Source: Pseudomonas sp. GOM6 (lineage in GTDB: Bacteria; Pseudomonadota; Gammaproteobacteria; Pseudomonadales; Pseudomonadaceae). From it: a stretch of 64,000 nucleotides of DNA. The stretch lies in the NCBI RefSeq assembly GCF_029537485.1, contig NZ_JARPUS010000007.1:182513-246512 (forward strand), given 5' to 3'. Shown here piece by piece: positions 8,910-22,627 of the stretch (positions are counted from its first letter, which is position 1; each line of letters opens with the position of its first letter). The notes under the pieces were generated by a model. It was not told the origin of the DNA and ran no database searches. It saw only the letters and a program-made list of their open reading frames with translations. A program made the position numbers and the translations under genes.

Positions 8910-10087
8910 AGCTCGACCTGGACCGCCGAAGACGCCCGCACTGCCTTGGCACGCGCCGCCTCGATGCTTTCATCACGCGCCAAGGCCACGCCCATGCGTC
9001 GCTGACCGTCCACCTCAGGCTTGCCGAACAGGCGCAGCGCCGTGTCCGGCTCGGCCAGGGCAGCGCCCAGGTTGGCGAAGGCGGTCTGCTGCGAACGGCC
9101 TTCGACCAGGATCACCGAGGAGGCCGAAGGGCCGTACTGGCGAATGACAGGAATCGGCAGGCCGAGGATGGCCCGCGCGTGCAGCGCGAATTCGGACAGG
9201 TCCTGGGAAATCAGGGTTACCAGACCGGTGTCGTGCGGGCGCGGCGAGACTTCGCTGAACCACACCTGATCGCCCTTGACGAAGAGTTCCACGCCAAACA
9301 GACCACGGCCACCGAGGGCCTCGGTCACCGCCAGCGCCACCCGCTCGGACTCTGCCAGTGCCTTGCTGCTCATCGCCTGCGGCTGCCAGGACTCGTGATA
9401 GTCGCCCTTGACCTGGCGATGGCCAACCGGCGCGCAGAAGGAAGTACCGCCGATGTGGCGCACTGTCAGCAGGGTGATCTCGTAATCGAAGTCGATAAAG
9501 CCCTCGACTATCACCCGGCCCTTGCCGGCGCGCCCGCCTTCCTGGGCGTAGTCCCATGAAGCCTGCAGGTCGGCGTCGGATTTGAGCACCGACTGCCCCT
9601 TGCCGGAAGAACTCATGATCGGCTTGACCACGCAGGGGTAGCCGACCGATTTCACCGCCTCGGCATAGGCCTCGAACGTGTCGGCGAAGTGATAGGGCGA
9701 GGTCGGCAGCGCCAGCTCCTCGGCGGCCAGACGACGGATACCCTCACGGTTCATGGTCAGCCTGGCGGCACGCGCGGTAGGCACCACAGTGAAACCTTCG
9801 GCCTCCAGCTCGACCAGGGTATCGGTGGCAATGGCCTCGATCTCCGGGACGATGTAGTGCGGCTGCTCCGCCTCGATCACCGCACGCAGGGCCGCGCCGT
9901 CGAGCATGCTCAGCACATGACTGCGATGCGCTACCTGCATGGCCGGTGCATCGGCGTAACGGTCGCAGGCGATCACCTCGCAGCCCAGCCGCTGCAGCTC
10001 GATCACCACTTCCTTGCCCAGCTCGCCAGAGCCACAGAGCAGAACGCGGGTCGCGGTGGGCGACAAGGGGGTGCCGATACGGGGCAT
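8906..10087 (-). CDS. purT: Formate-dependent GAR transformylase PurT
   Basis: A 393-residue ATP-grasp enzyme that makes formyl-glycinamide ribonucleotide from GAR, formate and ATP in purine synthesis. The biotin-carboxylase-like N domain reads '[21 protein letters not shown]' in outline, followed by an ATP-grasp domain with '[16 protein letters not shown]' and '[26 protein letters not shown]'. I chose ATG 10087 ([10 protein letters not shown]) because homologues start there. A folate-independent alternative to PurN, it is commonly present in Pseudomonas. Confidence 0.97.
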   Translation of the reverse strand: MPRIGTPLSPTATRVLLCGSGELGKEVVIELQRLGCEVIACDRYADAPAMQVAHRSHVLSMLDGAALRAVIEAEQPHYIVPEIEAIATDTLVELEAEGFTVVPTARAARLTMNREGIRRLAAEELALPTSPYHFADTFEAYAEAVKSVGYPCVVKPIMSSSGKGQSVLKSDADLQASWDYAQEGGRAGKGRVIVEGFIDFDYEITLLTVRHIGGTSFCAPVGHRQVKGDYHESWQPQAMSSKALAESERVALAVTEALGGRGLFGVELFVKGDQVWFSEVSPRPHDTGLVTLISQDLSEFALHARAILGLPIPVIRQYGPSASSVILVEGRSQQTAFANLGAALAEPDTALRLFGKPEVDGQRRMGVALARDESIEAARAKAVRASSAVQVEL

Positions 10088-10119
10088 GCGGGTGTCCTCG
10101 GAGGATGAATAAAGAGAAA

Positions 10120-10326
10120 TCAGTGCTGCGCGGGCTGCTGCAGAAACTGCCCGGCGGCGCGGGTGCGCTCGACGCAACGCGCCAGCACTTCACGGCGCTG
10201 CTCGTTGCTCATGCGCCCCCACTGGGTAATCTCGGCCGCCGTGCGCTGGCAGCCGGTGCAGATATCGTGTTCATCCAGCGCGCAGATGCTGACGCAGGGC
10301 GATTTGACCGGACGCTCGTCGCTCAC
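10120..10326 (-). CDS. DUF1289 small cysteine-rich protein
   Basis: A 68-residue protein with the DUF1289 signature '[21 protein letters not shown]', in which four cysteines in a C-x3-C-x7-C-x2-C pattern suggest metal or Fe-S binding, followed by '[17 protein letters not shown]'. No function has been proven for the family. It overlaps the carbonic anhydrase gene by 4 bases (ATGA), so the two are co-translated. PurT follows 32 bases downstream. Confidence 0.88.
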   Translation of the reverse strand: MSDERPVKSPCVSICALDEHDICTGCQRTAAEITQWGRMSNEQRREVLARCVERTRAAGQFLQQPAQH

Positions 10327-10847
10327 GCCTCGTCCTCGGCCAGGTCGCGGGCGTAGCGCTGGGCATTGTGTACGTAGTGGGCGGCACTGCCTTCGAGCAT
10401 CTTCTTCTGCTGCTCGGTGAGTTCGCGCACCACCTTGCCCGGGCTGCCCATCACCAGGCTGCCATCGGGAATCACCTTGCCTTCAGGGATCAGGCTGTTG
10501 GCGCCGATGATGCAGTACTTGCCGATCTTGGCACCGTTGAGGATCACCGCATTGATGCCGATCAGGCTGTAATCGTCCACCGTGCAGCCGTGCATCATCA
10601 CGTTGTGGCCAACGGTGACGCCCTTGCCCAAGGTCAGCGGAAAGCCCATGTCGGTATGCATCACCGTGCCGTCCTGCACGTTGCTGTTTTCGCCGATATG
10701 GATCAGCTCGTTGTCGCCACGCAGCACAGCGCCGAACCAGACGTTGGCGCCCTTATCCAGTTGCACCTTGCCGATCACCGCTGCGGTCGGGGCGATCCAG
10801 CTGTCGGGATGGGCTTGCACGCGGGCATCGCCCAGGCGGTATTTCAT
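10323..10847 (-). CDS. Gamma-class carbonic anhydrase-like protein (YrdA/CaiE type)
   Basis: A 174-residue left-handed beta-helix protein built of hexapeptide repeats. His64, His81 and His86 have the spacing (17 then 5) of the zinc ligands of the gamma carbonic anhydrase Cam. The catalytic acidic loop of Cam is missing, as in bacterial YrdA proteins, so activity cannot be assumed. First gene of a short operon with the DUF1289 protein and possibly purT, and 10 bases downstream of the Nudix gene. Confidence 0.9.
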   Translation of the reverse strand: MKYRLGDARVQAHPDSWIAPTAAVIGKVQLDKGANVWFGAVLRGDNELIHIGENSNVQDGTVMHTDMGFPLTLGKGVTVGHNVMMHGCTVDDYSLIGINAVILNGAKIGKYCIIGANSLIPEGKVIPDGSLVMGSPGKVVRELTEQQKKMLEGSAAHYVHNAQRYARDLAEDEA

Positions 10848-10857
10848 GGCTCGCTCC

Positions 10858-11466
10858 TCACAGGCGAATGACTTTCACGGAAGACTGCGGCGGCTGTTCC
10901 AGGTCGATACCGGCGTCGAACACCAGGTTGACCAGCTCGACGATCATCACCGCCGTCAGCCCCCAGATCTTGTAATGCTCGTAGTGATAGCAGGGCACAT
11001 ACCAGCTGCGCCCTTCGTAATCGATGCGATGAGTGACCTCACGCGGCGTCTCCAGGAAAAACCGCAATGGAACGGCAAAGACTGCGGCGATCTCGCTGTC
11101 GTTAGGCCGGTACTCGACGTAATCCGGCACGACGCCGACATAGGGTGTGACCTGAATACCGAAGCGCGACACCAGCGGACTGAGCGGACCAACCACCTCC
11201 ACCAGACCTGGCGGCAGGCCGACCTCTTCCTCGGCCTCGCGCAGGGCGGTGAAGGCCAGATCGGGGTCGGTGGCATCACGCCGACCACCGGGAAAGGCCA
11301 CCTCGCCACCGTGGGTGGACAGGCCACTGGCGCGCAAGGTCAGCACCAGCTCAGGCTCGTCATTGCGGGTCAGCGGTACCAGCACAGCTGCCTCGGGGTA
11401 GCGCTGGTCAGTCTCCAGAATACGCGGGCTATGGCCGCGCACACGCTGCAGGAGCTCGTCGAGCAT
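10858..11466 (-). CDS. CoA pyrophosphatase, Nudix family (NudL-like)
   Basis: A 202-residue Nudix hydrolase. The box '[20 protein letters not shown]' followed by EEVGL sits near residues 64-88, preceded by '[10 protein letters not shown]' as in the NuCoA subfamily that cleaves CoA to phosphopantetheine and 3',5'-ADP. I set the start at ATG 11466 ([14 protein letters not shown]), where homologues begin. The upstream part of the open frame reads out of the promoter region shared with the divergent Nudix gene. Leads the carbonic anhydrase/DUF1289/purT cluster. Confidence 0.9.
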   Translation of the reverse strand: MLDELLQRVRGHSPRILETDQRYPEAAVLVPLTRNDEPELVLTLRASGLSTHGGEVAFPGGRRDATDPDLAFTALREAEEEVGLPPGLVEVVGPLSPLVSRFGIQVTPYVGVVPDYVEYRPNDSEIAAVFAVPLRFFLETPREVTHRIDYEGRSWYVPCYHYEHYKIWGLTAVMIVELVNLVFDAGIDLEQPPQSSVKVIRL

Positions 11467-11600
11467 GATCGTTCTCGGTCTTTTCTTTTGCCCGGCATCA
11501 TGGCACGAAGCAGCGGCCCACCCAAGACCCGAACCGCCGCCAAGCTTGCCGAGCCTCGCCAGCTGCGGCCAATATGACAGTCGATCACGGAGAGCCCGGC

Positions 11601-12146
11601 ATGAAATTCTGCAGCCAGTGCGGCGGCCCGGTGGAGCAGCGCATCCCGCAAGGCGACAACCGCCTGCGTTATGTCTGCCCGCACTGCCACACCATTCACT
11701 ACCAGAACCCACGCATCGTGGCCGGCTGCCTGCCGGTATGGGGCGAACAGGTGCTGCTGTGCCGCCGCGCCATCGAGCCACGCCGCGGCTACTGGACCCT
11801 GCCGGCCGGCTTCATGGAGAACGGCGAAACCATGGCCGAAGCCGCCATGCGCGAGACCGACGAGGAAGCCTGTGCGCGGGTGCGCGATCTGCAGCTCTAC
11901 GCCCTGTTCGATCTGCCGCACATAAGCCAGCTCTACGTATTCTTTCGCGCCGAACTGATCGACCTGGACTTCCAGGCCGGCGAGGAGAGCCTCGAGGTTC
12001 AGCTGTTCCACGAATACGAAATACCCTGGCAGGAACTGGCCTTTCCCACTGTCGGTCGTACCCTCAAGTGCTTTTTCGCCGACAGGCAAGAACGCCGCTT
12101 TCCCATTCGCAACGAAGGCATCGCCGCCCTGCACCCGCTACGCTGA
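11601..12146 (+). CDS. Nudix hydrolase with N-terminal zinc ribbon
   Basis: A 181-residue protein. Residues 4-30 hold a zinc ribbon (CSQCG ... CPHC), followed by a Nudix fold with the box starting at 'GFMENGETMAEAAMRETDEE' near 72-91. This architecture resembles the C-terminal half of NADH pyrophosphatase NudC and related ADP-ribose/NAD hydrolases. The ATG at 11601 is preceded by GGAGAG and fits the zinc ribbon start. Divergent from the CoA pyrophosphatase with 134 bp between. The exact nucleotide substrate is not evident. Confidence 0.9.
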   Translation: MKFCSQCGGPVEQRIPQGDNRLRYVCPHCHTIHYQNPRIVAGCLPVWGEQVLLCRRAIEPRRGYWTLPAGFMENGETMAEAAMRETDEEACARVRDLQLYALFDLPHISQLYVFFRAELIDLDFQAGEESLEVQLFHEYEIPWQELAFPTVGRTLKCFFADRQERRFPIRNEGIAALHPLR

Positions 12147-12196
12147 TGGCGTCTATAGTCCTTGCGTCGCGTACTCAACCTGCAGCCGGAGGCATC

Positions 12197-12427
12197 ATGG
12201 ACACCAGCGAACACAGCCTGAGCGCCCTGTTCAAGCAACTCGGCCTGCCCAACAGCAAAGCCGAAATCGAAACGTTCCTGCGCGAACATCGCCTCGCCGA
12301 AGGTCAGGCCCTGCCCAAGGCCGCCTTCTGGAACAAGGCACAGGCTCAGTTCCTCAGCGAGGCCCTGGCTGAAGACTCTGACTGGGCCGAGGTCACCGAC
12401 GAGCTGGCCGTACTGTTATCGCCATGA
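12197..12427 (+). CDS. DUF2789 family protein
   Basis: A 76-residue acidic, helical protein ('LSALFKQLGLPNSKAEIETF' in the middle, 'FWNKAQAQFLSEALAEDSDW' later), matching the DUF2789 family of pseudomonads. No function known. The ATG has a GGAGG 5-6 bases upstream. Lies 50 bases after the Nudix gene in the same direction. Confidence 0.85.
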   Translation: MDTSEHSLSALFKQLGLPNSKAEIETFLREHRLAEGQALPKAAFWNKAQAQFLSEALAEDSDWAEVTDELAVLLSP

Positions 12428-12560
12428 GGCTGGCCAGCCGCAAGACCTTTGCCGCAAGCCATCCGACCACCGAGGATTGATCATCCCTTTCGGCATAGGC
12501 AGACTCTCGCGCATAACGACCTGATCTATCAGGGCCAACAGATACGTTCGGAACATCGCA

Positions 12561-13064
12561 ATGCGCTGGTTGCTCGCCTTTCTCTTAGTCACCCTGGCTA
12601 CCCCCTCTCTCGCTTCCAGCGCGCCCACCTTGCGCGGCAAGGCCATAGACAAGGTGCTGGTGGTCAAATCCGAGCGCAAGCTCCACCTCATGGGGCGTGG
12701 CGAAGTGCTCAAGTCCTACCGCATCTCGCTGGGCAAGGTGCCCACCGGCGCCAAGGTCAGCGAAGGCGACCTGCGCACGCCGGAAGGCTTCTACTGGATC
12801 GACTGGCGCAAGACCAGCGACAAGTTCAATCTGTCGATGCACATCTCCTACCCCAACGCCCGCGACGCCGCCAATGCGCGCAAGAAAGGCGTGTCCGCCG
12901 GTGGCATGATCATGATCCATGGCACGCCACTGGATGACGAATACCCCGAGTGGTTCTTCAGCACTCTGGACTGGACCGAGGGCTGCATCGCCATGCGTAA
13001 CGCCGACATGCGTGAGGTGTGGAACCTGGTGCAGGACGGCACACTGATCGAAATCCGCCCCTAA
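12561..13064 (+). CDS. L,D-transpeptidase (YkuD family), periplasmic
   Basis: A 167-residue protein with a Sec signal peptide (1-19, cleavage near 'LASSAP') and a YkuD domain. The catalytic pair is His120 in 'MIMIHGTP' and Cys142 in 'WTEGCIAMRN', the family's S/T-x-G-C-h-x-x-x-N motif. It should form L,D cross-links in peptidoglycan or attach or release lipoprotein tethers, in the periplasm. It is monocistronic, with a strong terminator 21 bases downstream. Confidence 0.92.
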   Translation: MRWLLAFLLVTLATPSLASSAPTLRGKAIDKVLVVKSERKLHLMGRGEVLKSYRISLGKVPTGAKVSEGDLRTPEGFYWIDWRKTSDKFNLSMHISYPNARDAANARKKGVSAGGMIMIHGTPLDDEYPEWFFSTLDWTEGCIAMRNADMREVWNLVQDGTLIEIRP

Positions 13065-13084
13065 TAGGCCCGAAACAACAAGCG

Positions 13085-13107
13085 AGGCGCCTGCGGGCGC
13101 CTTTTTT
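13085..13107 (+). terminator. Rho-independent terminator after the L,D-transpeptidase
   Basis: GGCGCC-TGCG-GGCGCC followed by six T residues. Confidence 0.9.
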
Positions 13108-13194
13108 CATGGCCCACGCTACCTTTCGGGCCGTTTCGCTGAGAAAAACAGCCATCCTGCGGCTATTTCATGTGCAGAATTTGTCGGGAGATAG

Positions 13195-13219
13195 TTTGCA
13201 CGATAAATTATTGCGCAAA
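13195..13219. promoter_or_regulatory. Candidate OhrR operator upstream of ohrR
   Basis: A 25-bp imperfect palindrome with half-site TTTGCnCnATAA (arms match at 10 of 12 positions) ends 20 bases before the ohrR ATG. A similar GCGCAAA motif recurs in the ohrR-ohr gap. Position and symmetry fit autorepression by a MarR-family dimer; binding has not been shown. Confidence 0.55.
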
Positions 13220-13239
13220 CATTGATCAGAGGTACTGCC

Positions 13240-13689
13240 ATGAAAACACCTCAGTCCTGCGCGGCCTTGCAACTGGACAACCAGCTCTGCTTCGCCCTGC
13301 ACTCCACCTCGCTGCTGATGACCAAGGCATACAAACCGCTGCTGCAGAGTATCGGTCTGACCTACCCGCAGTACCTGGCCATGCTGGTGCTGTGGGAAGG
13401 TGACGGCATCACCGTGGGCGAGATCAGCGCGCGCCTGCTCACTGATCCTGGCTCGCTGACTCCCCTGCTCAAACGCCTCGAGGCCGAGGGTCTGATCACT
13501 CGCACCCGCAGCAGCGCCGACGAACGGGTGGTGGAACTGCGCCTGACCGATAAGGGACGCAGCCTGCAGCAAGAGGCTGAACGCTTCCCCGCGTGCATCC
13601 TCGAAGCCAGTGGTATGACACTGGAGCAGATCAGCGCCCTCAAGGAGCAGATAGTCGCCCTGCGAACCGAGCTGCAGAAGTCCGCCTGA
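13240..13689 (+). CDS. ohrR: Organic hydroperoxide sensor repressor OhrR (MarR family)
   Basis: A 149-residue winged-helix repressor. Cys17 in 'LDNQLCFALHS' matches the reactive peroxide-sensing cysteine of OhrR, and Cys119 in 'FPACILEAS' is placed like the resolving cysteine of the two-Cys OhrR class. The winged helix spans about 45-105 ('TVGEISARLLTDPGSLTPLL', 'RSSADERVVELRLTDKG'). Oxidation by organic hydroperoxides should release DNA and induce ohr. Start chosen at ATG 13240, just after a candidate operator. Confidence 0.95.
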   Translation: MKTPQSCAALQLDNQLCFALHSTSLLMTKAYKPLLQSIGLTYPQYLAMLVLWEGDGITVGEISARLLTDPGSLTPLLKRLEAEGLITRTRSSADERVVELRLTDKGRSLQQEAERFPACILEASGMTLEQISALKEQIVALRTELQKSA

Positions 13690-13787
13690 CCCTCTCCGCC
13701 GCCCGCTCGGGCGGCGCTTGCTGCACCTTCCCGCCTCGCTTATTTCCAGTCGATCGAATTCTCAGAGCCAATTCATCTAACAGTTAA

Positions 13788-13847
13788 CTTGCGCGCAAAA
13801 TTAAATCGCACTATATTTCGCATCACGCACTTACTTAGCGCGCAAAA
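13788..13847. promoter_or_regulatory. ohr promoter region with two GCGCGCAAAA repeats (candidate OhrR sites)
   Basis: CTTGCGCGCAAAA (13788-13800) and CTTAGCGCGCAAAA (13834-13847) are near-identical copies 46 bases apart. They flank an AT-rich stretch with TATATT at 13812-13817 that could be a -10 box. The first contains the perfect palindrome TTGCGCGCAA. The repeats resemble the operator in front of ohrR, so OhrR control is likely but inferred. Confidence 0.5.
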
Positions 13848-13880
13848 CTTTAGACATCAAACATAATCGGAGACACCATC

Positions 13881-14306
13881 ATGCAAACCATCAAAGCGCT
13901 CTACACCGCCACTGCCACCGCCACCGGAGGCCGCGACGGCCGTGCCGTTTCCTCCGACGGCTTCCTCGACGTCAAGCTGACCACCCCGCGTGAACTGGGC
14001 GGCGCCGGCGGCGAAGCCACCAACCCCGAGCAACTGTTCGCTGCCGGCTACTCGGCCTGCTTCATCGGTGCCCTGAAGTTCGTTGCCAGTCAGAAGAAAC
14101 AAGCCTTCCCGGCAGGCGCCTCGATCACCGGCAAGGTCGGTATCGGCCAGATCCCCGGTGGTTTCGGCCTGGAGGTGGAACTGCATATCAGCCTGCCGGG
14201 CATCGACCGCGCCACCGCCGAAGAACTGATCGCCGCAGCCCACCAGGTCTGCCCTTACTCCAACGCCACCCGCGGCAACATCGACGTGCGCCTGGTACTG
14301 GCCTGA
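13881..14306 (+). CDS. ohr: Organic hydroperoxide resistance peroxidase Ohr
   Basis: A 141-residue Ohr/OsmC-fold thiol peroxidase that reduces organic and fatty-acid hydroperoxides. Catalytic Cys60 lies in '[16 protein letters not shown]', resolving Cys124 in '[13 protein letters not shown]', and Arg18 is the expected catalytic arginine. Lies 191 bases after ohrR with its own candidate promoter. DUF2790 and esterase genes follow in the same direction and may be read through. Confidence 0.97.
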   Translation: MQTIKALYTATATATGGRDGRAVSSDGFLDVKLTTPRELGGAGGEATNPEQLFAAGYSACFIGALKFVASQKKQAFPAGASITGKVGIGQIPGGFGLEVELHISLPGIDRATAEELIAAAHQVCPYSNATRGNIDVRLVLA

Positions 14307-14330
14307 GCACGCATAGAGAGGAGAACAGCC

Positions 14331-14588
14331 ATGTACATCCGTCATATCACCCGCAGCAGCCTCGCCGCACTCGCACTCATTGCCAGCTCGCTGACTTTCG
14401 CCGCCGAACCGGCCAACCAGTACCACTACGGTCAAACCCTGGACGTCGCCGAGGTGATCAGTCTGCAGGAAGCCGACGCACGCACCTGCGAGGTAGTCGA
14501 AGCGCGCATGGTCTACCGCGATTCCGCCGGTGCCGTGCGGGCCGTGACCTACCTCAAGCAAGCCGACAACTGCCACAACCAGGGCTAA
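14331..14588 (+). CDS. DUF2790 secreted small protein
   Basis: An 85-residue protein with a Sec signal peptide (about 1-24, 'SLTFAAEP') and the DUF2790 pattern 'YGQTLDVAEVISLQEADART', then two cysteines (Cys46-region and near the C terminus) that could form a disulphide. The family is common and multi-copy in Pseudomonas and often associated with stress-response genes; function unknown. Lies 24 bases after ohr, with a GAGGAG Shine-Dalgarno. Confidence 0.85.
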   Translation: MYIRHITRSSLAALALIASSLTFAAEPANQYHYGQTLDVAEVISLQEADARTCEVVEARMVYRDSAGAVRAVTYLKQADNCHNQG

Positions 14589-14625
14589 GGCCCTGGTTCA
14601 CCGAACCAACTCGATCGCCAGGAGA

Positions 14626-15648
14626 ATGAACATGAACATCAAGCAACTCGTTGGTAGCGGCCTGCTCACCCTGGCCGCCGCACAAGCCTTCGCCGCCGGT
14701 AGTCCCGGCGTCGAGCACAACACCCAGGCTTTCCTCCAGGCCCTGGAAGCTGGCGGCGGCCAACCCCTGGAAACCCTCTCGCCACAAGACGCCCGCGCCG
14801 TGCTGGTCGGCGCCCAGGCCTCGGTCAAGGTCGATCTGTCCGGCGTGACCGTCAGCGAGAAGACCATTCAGGCCGGCGGCCAGTCGATCCCGCTGACCAT
14901 CGTTCGGCCCGAAGGTGTGAAGGGTGAACTGCCGGTGTTCATGTTCTTCCATGGTGGTGGCTGGGTACTCGGCGACTATCCGACCCATGCCCGCCTGATT
15001 CGCGATCTGGTGGTGAACTCCGGCGCCGTGGCCGTCTATGTCGGCTACACGCCGTCGCCCGAGGCCAAGTATCCGACCGCCATCGACCAGGCCTACGCCG
15101 CCACCCAGTGGGTCGGCGAACATGGCCAGGAGATCAATGTGGACAGCTCACGCCTGGCCGTGGCCGGCAACAGCGTCGGTGGCAACATGGCCGCAGTGGT
15201 AGCGCTTAAGGCGAAAGAGGCCGGCACACCGAAACTGCGCTTCCAGTTGTTGCTGTGGCCGGTGACCGACGCCAGCTTCGAGACAGGCTCTTATCAGCAG
15301 TTCGCCGAAGGTCACTTCCTCACGCGCAACATGATGACGTGGTTCTGGGACAGCTACACGACCGATCCCAAACAGCGTGCCGAACGCTTTGCTTCACCAC
15401 TGCGCGCCACGCCCGAGCAACTCAGAGGCCTGCCGCCAGCGCTGATCCAGACCGCCGAGCTCGACGTGTTGCGTGACGAGGGCGAAGCCTATGCGCGTAA
15501 ACTGGATGCTGCCGGCGTCACCGTTACCGCCGTGCGCTACAACGGCATGATCCACGACTATGGCCTGCTCAATCCGCTGGCGCATATCCCGGCCGTGCAA
15601 GCCGCCATGCGTCAGGCCGGTAATGAGCTGAAAGAACACCTGCAGTAA
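14626..15648 (+). CDS. Secreted alpha/beta hydrolase, hormone-sensitive-lipase family
   Basis: A 340-residue esterase with a signal peptide (1-24). The oxyanion motif HGGGW is at 109-113, nucleophile Ser183 in 'GNSVGGNMAA', and the likely Asp280 ('ELDVLRDEG') and His310 ('MIHDYG') complete the triad. Expected to hydrolyse short- to medium-chain esters in the periplasm or outside. It lies 37 bases after the DUF2790 gene in a run starting with ohr, which suggests peroxide-linked expression; the substrate is not evident. Confidence 0.9.
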   Translation: MNMNIKQLVGSGLLTLAAAQAFAAGSPGVEHNTQAFLQALEAGGGQPLETLSPQDARAVLVGAQASVKVDLSGVTVSEKTIQAGGQSIPLTIVRPEGVKGELPVFMFFHGGGWVLGDYPTHARLIRDLVVNSGAVAVYVGYTPSPEAKYPTAIDQAYAATQWVGEHGQEINVDSSRLAVAGNSVGGNMAAVVALKAKEAGTPKLRFQLLLWPVTDASFETGSYQQFAEGHFLTRNMMTWFWDSYTTDPKQRAERFASPLRATPEQLRGLPPALIQTAELDVLRDEGEAYARKLDAAGVTVTAVRYNGMIHDYGLLNPLAHIPAVQAAMRQAGNELKEHLQ

Positions 15649-15668
15649 TACGGCAAGCGAAAACGCAG

Positions 15669-15690
15669 AAGCCCTGGCATGCCAGGGCTT
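15669..15690. terminator. Bidirectional terminator hairpin
   Basis: Perfect 22-bp palindrome AAGCCCTGGCA/TGCCAGGGCTT followed by CTTTC, between the convergent esterase and YqfO-like genes. Confidence 0.8.
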
Positions 15691-15707
15691 CTTTCACAGG
15701 GGAACAC

Positions 15708-16025
15708 TCAGAACTGCAGGTCGGACAACCGCCACACATCAAAGGCAGGCGTTTCGTAGGGGTGAGCCTTGCGCATGGCCTTGACCACATCGTGGATCAG
15801 TTCGTCGGCCACCACCAACTCGACTTTCCACTCCGCCACGTCCTCGACACGCCCGGCCTGACCGAGAAACGGATCACTGCCCGCCAACGGCCGGAACTGG
15901 CCATTACCCAGGGTCTGCCAGCAGCAGCTGTCGTACTGTCCGATGCGTCCTGCACCAGCCGCAAACACGGCGGCCTTCACTTCTTCCAGGTGACTTTCCG
16001 GCACATAGAAACAGAATTTGTACAT
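15708..16025 (-). CDS. YqfO/NIF3-associated domain small protein
   Basis: A 105-residue protein ('MYKFCFYVPESHLEEVKAAV') with 'GAGRIGQYDSCCWQTLGNGQ' and 'HPYETPAFDVWRL'. This is the ferredoxin-like domain inserted in YqfO/NIF3 proteins, found stand-alone in pseudomonads. Role unknown; the fold resembles PII/CutA-type trimers. I chose the ATG at 16025 because the upstream codons lack similarity to the family. Confidence 0.85.
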   Translation of the reverse strand: MYKFCFYVPESHLEEVKAAVFAAGAGRIGQYDSCCWQTLGNGQFRPLAGSDPFLGQAGRVEDVAEWKVELVVADELIHDVVKAMRKAHPYETPAFDVWRLSDLQF

Positions 16026-16199
16026 CCAGCCCCTCCGAGCGTCGACGAATACAGCGATCAGTAGACCGCACTGCCAAAGCGATAATGGCATTTTGCCTCA
16101 TCACTCTCGCGTGGCCTAGTTCGCAACTCTGCATTGGAGTGCGCGACCGCCGAATCATCCCCTTACTCAACTAGAGACTTTAGGCATAAGCAGAAGCTT

Positions 16200-16469
16200 T
16201 TAATCACCTTTGGTAAAGCGCTGCCAGCGCGCTCCAAGCCCCTTGGCGGGTGGGCTGTGGCTACCGTCGCAATAGGGCATGCGAGCGGACAGGCCACAAA
16301 GGCAGAGCAACAGAAGCTGCTGACGAGCGGGCTGCAGGAGCAGACCATCGGTGCAGCCAGCGGGGCAATCGGGAAGCGTGGACGAGCGCCCACAGCGGCA
16401 TAGTAGATGGGTCTCGCCAGGGCAGACCTGGCGGACCTCGGGAAGCTTGGGATGGCCAGGTTCGGTCAT
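16200..16469 (-). CDS. CDGSH-type iron-sulfur protein with two motifs, the first non-canonical
   Basis: An 89-residue protein. The C-terminal motif at 56-71 is a full CDGSH site (Cys56, Cys58, Cys67, His71, in 'CLCGLSARMPYCDGSH'), which binds a [2Fe-2S] cluster through three Cys and one His. An N-terminal copy at 24-39 has Cys24, Cys26, Cys35 but ends CPAGC, so Cys39 replaces the histidine. Both clusters would be in the cytoplasm; role unknown (redox or cluster transfer). Start ATG 16469 chosen over an upstream one that reads into REP sequence. Confidence 0.82.
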   Translation of the reverse strand: MTEPGHPKLPEVRQVCPGETHLLCRCGRSSTLPDCPAGCTDGLLLQPARQQLLLLCLCGLSARMPYCDGSHSPPAKGLGARWQRFTKGD

Positions 16470-16482
16470 GGGTTGTGAATCC

Positions 16483-16534
16483 GTAGCCCGGATGTAATCC
16501 GGGTTGCTGATGGTCCCGGATGCATCCGGGCTAC
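16483..16534. repeat. REP element, inverted pair (GTAGCCCGGAT family)
   Basis: GTAGCCCGGATGTAATCCGGG (16483-16503) is followed 11 bases later by an inverted copy ending CCGGGCTAC (16515-16534). The same family occurs at 54860-54917 and as a lone half at 34983. Typical Pseudomonas intergenic REP. Confidence 0.85.
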
Positions 16535-16555
16535 CCCTCTCCCATCTTTCTGGCA

Positions 16556-16579
16556 CCCTCTCCCGCTAACGGGAGAGGG
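16556..16579. repeat. CT-rich inverted repeat, possible purL terminator
   Basis: CCCTCTCCCG-CTAA-CGGGAGAGGG, 13 bases past the purL stop on the minus strand. Similar sequences occur at 49872-49971, so it is a dispersed repeat as well as a plausible terminator hairpin. Confidence 0.7.
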
Positions 16580-16592
16580 GAAACGCGCGCTG

Positions 16593-22128
<5,536 letters not shown>

Positions 22129-22140
22129 CACCCACGCCGA

Positions 22141-22626
22141 CTACTTGGCGCCACCCCGCCTGGCCTTGAAGAAGGCACTCAACATAGCGCCGCACTCCTC
22201 GGCCAAGAGCCCGCCCTCGACCAGTACCCGGTGATTGAGAAAGTCCTGGCTGAAGAACTGGCCACGACTGACCGCCACCCCAGCCCTGGGTTCGGCAGCG
22301 CCATAGACCACGCGACTGACCCGCGAATGCACGATCAGCCCGGCACACATGCTGCACGGCTCCAGCGTTACGTAGAGGGTGCTACCGGGCAGCCGGTAAT
22401 TCTGCAGCGCAGCGGCAGCAGCGCGAATCGCCACCATTTCGGCATGGGCACTGGGATCGGAGGTACTGATCGGGCAGTTGAAACCACGGCCGATCACTTC
22501 ACCTTCCTGCACCAGCACCGCACCTACCGGTACCTCGCCCCGCTCGGCACCCTGCTGGGCCAGTTCCATGGCCTCACGCATGAAGCGCTCGTCCTGGCTG
22601 CGGTCGATGATTTTCACTCTCTGCAT
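22141..22626 (-). CDS. tadA: tRNA-specific adenosine deaminase TadA
   Basis: A 161-residue zinc deaminase that makes inosine at the wobble base of tRNA-Arg(ACG). The zinc site is His61 and catalytic Glu63 in 'SAHAEMVAI' with Cys91 and Cys94 in 'LEPCSMCAG'. It follows the multicopper oxidase gene with a 1-base gap, so the two are probably co-transcribed. Convergent with mltF. Confidence 0.97.
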   Translation of the reverse strand: MQRVKIIDRSQDERFMREAMELAQQGAERGEVPVGAVLVQEGEVIGRGFNCPISTSDPSAHAEMVAIRAAAAALQNYRLPGSTLYVTLEPCSMCAGLIVHSRVSRVVYGAAEPRAGVAVSRGQFFSQDFLNHRVLVEGGLLAEECGAMLSAFFKARRGGAK

Positions 22627-22627
22627 G

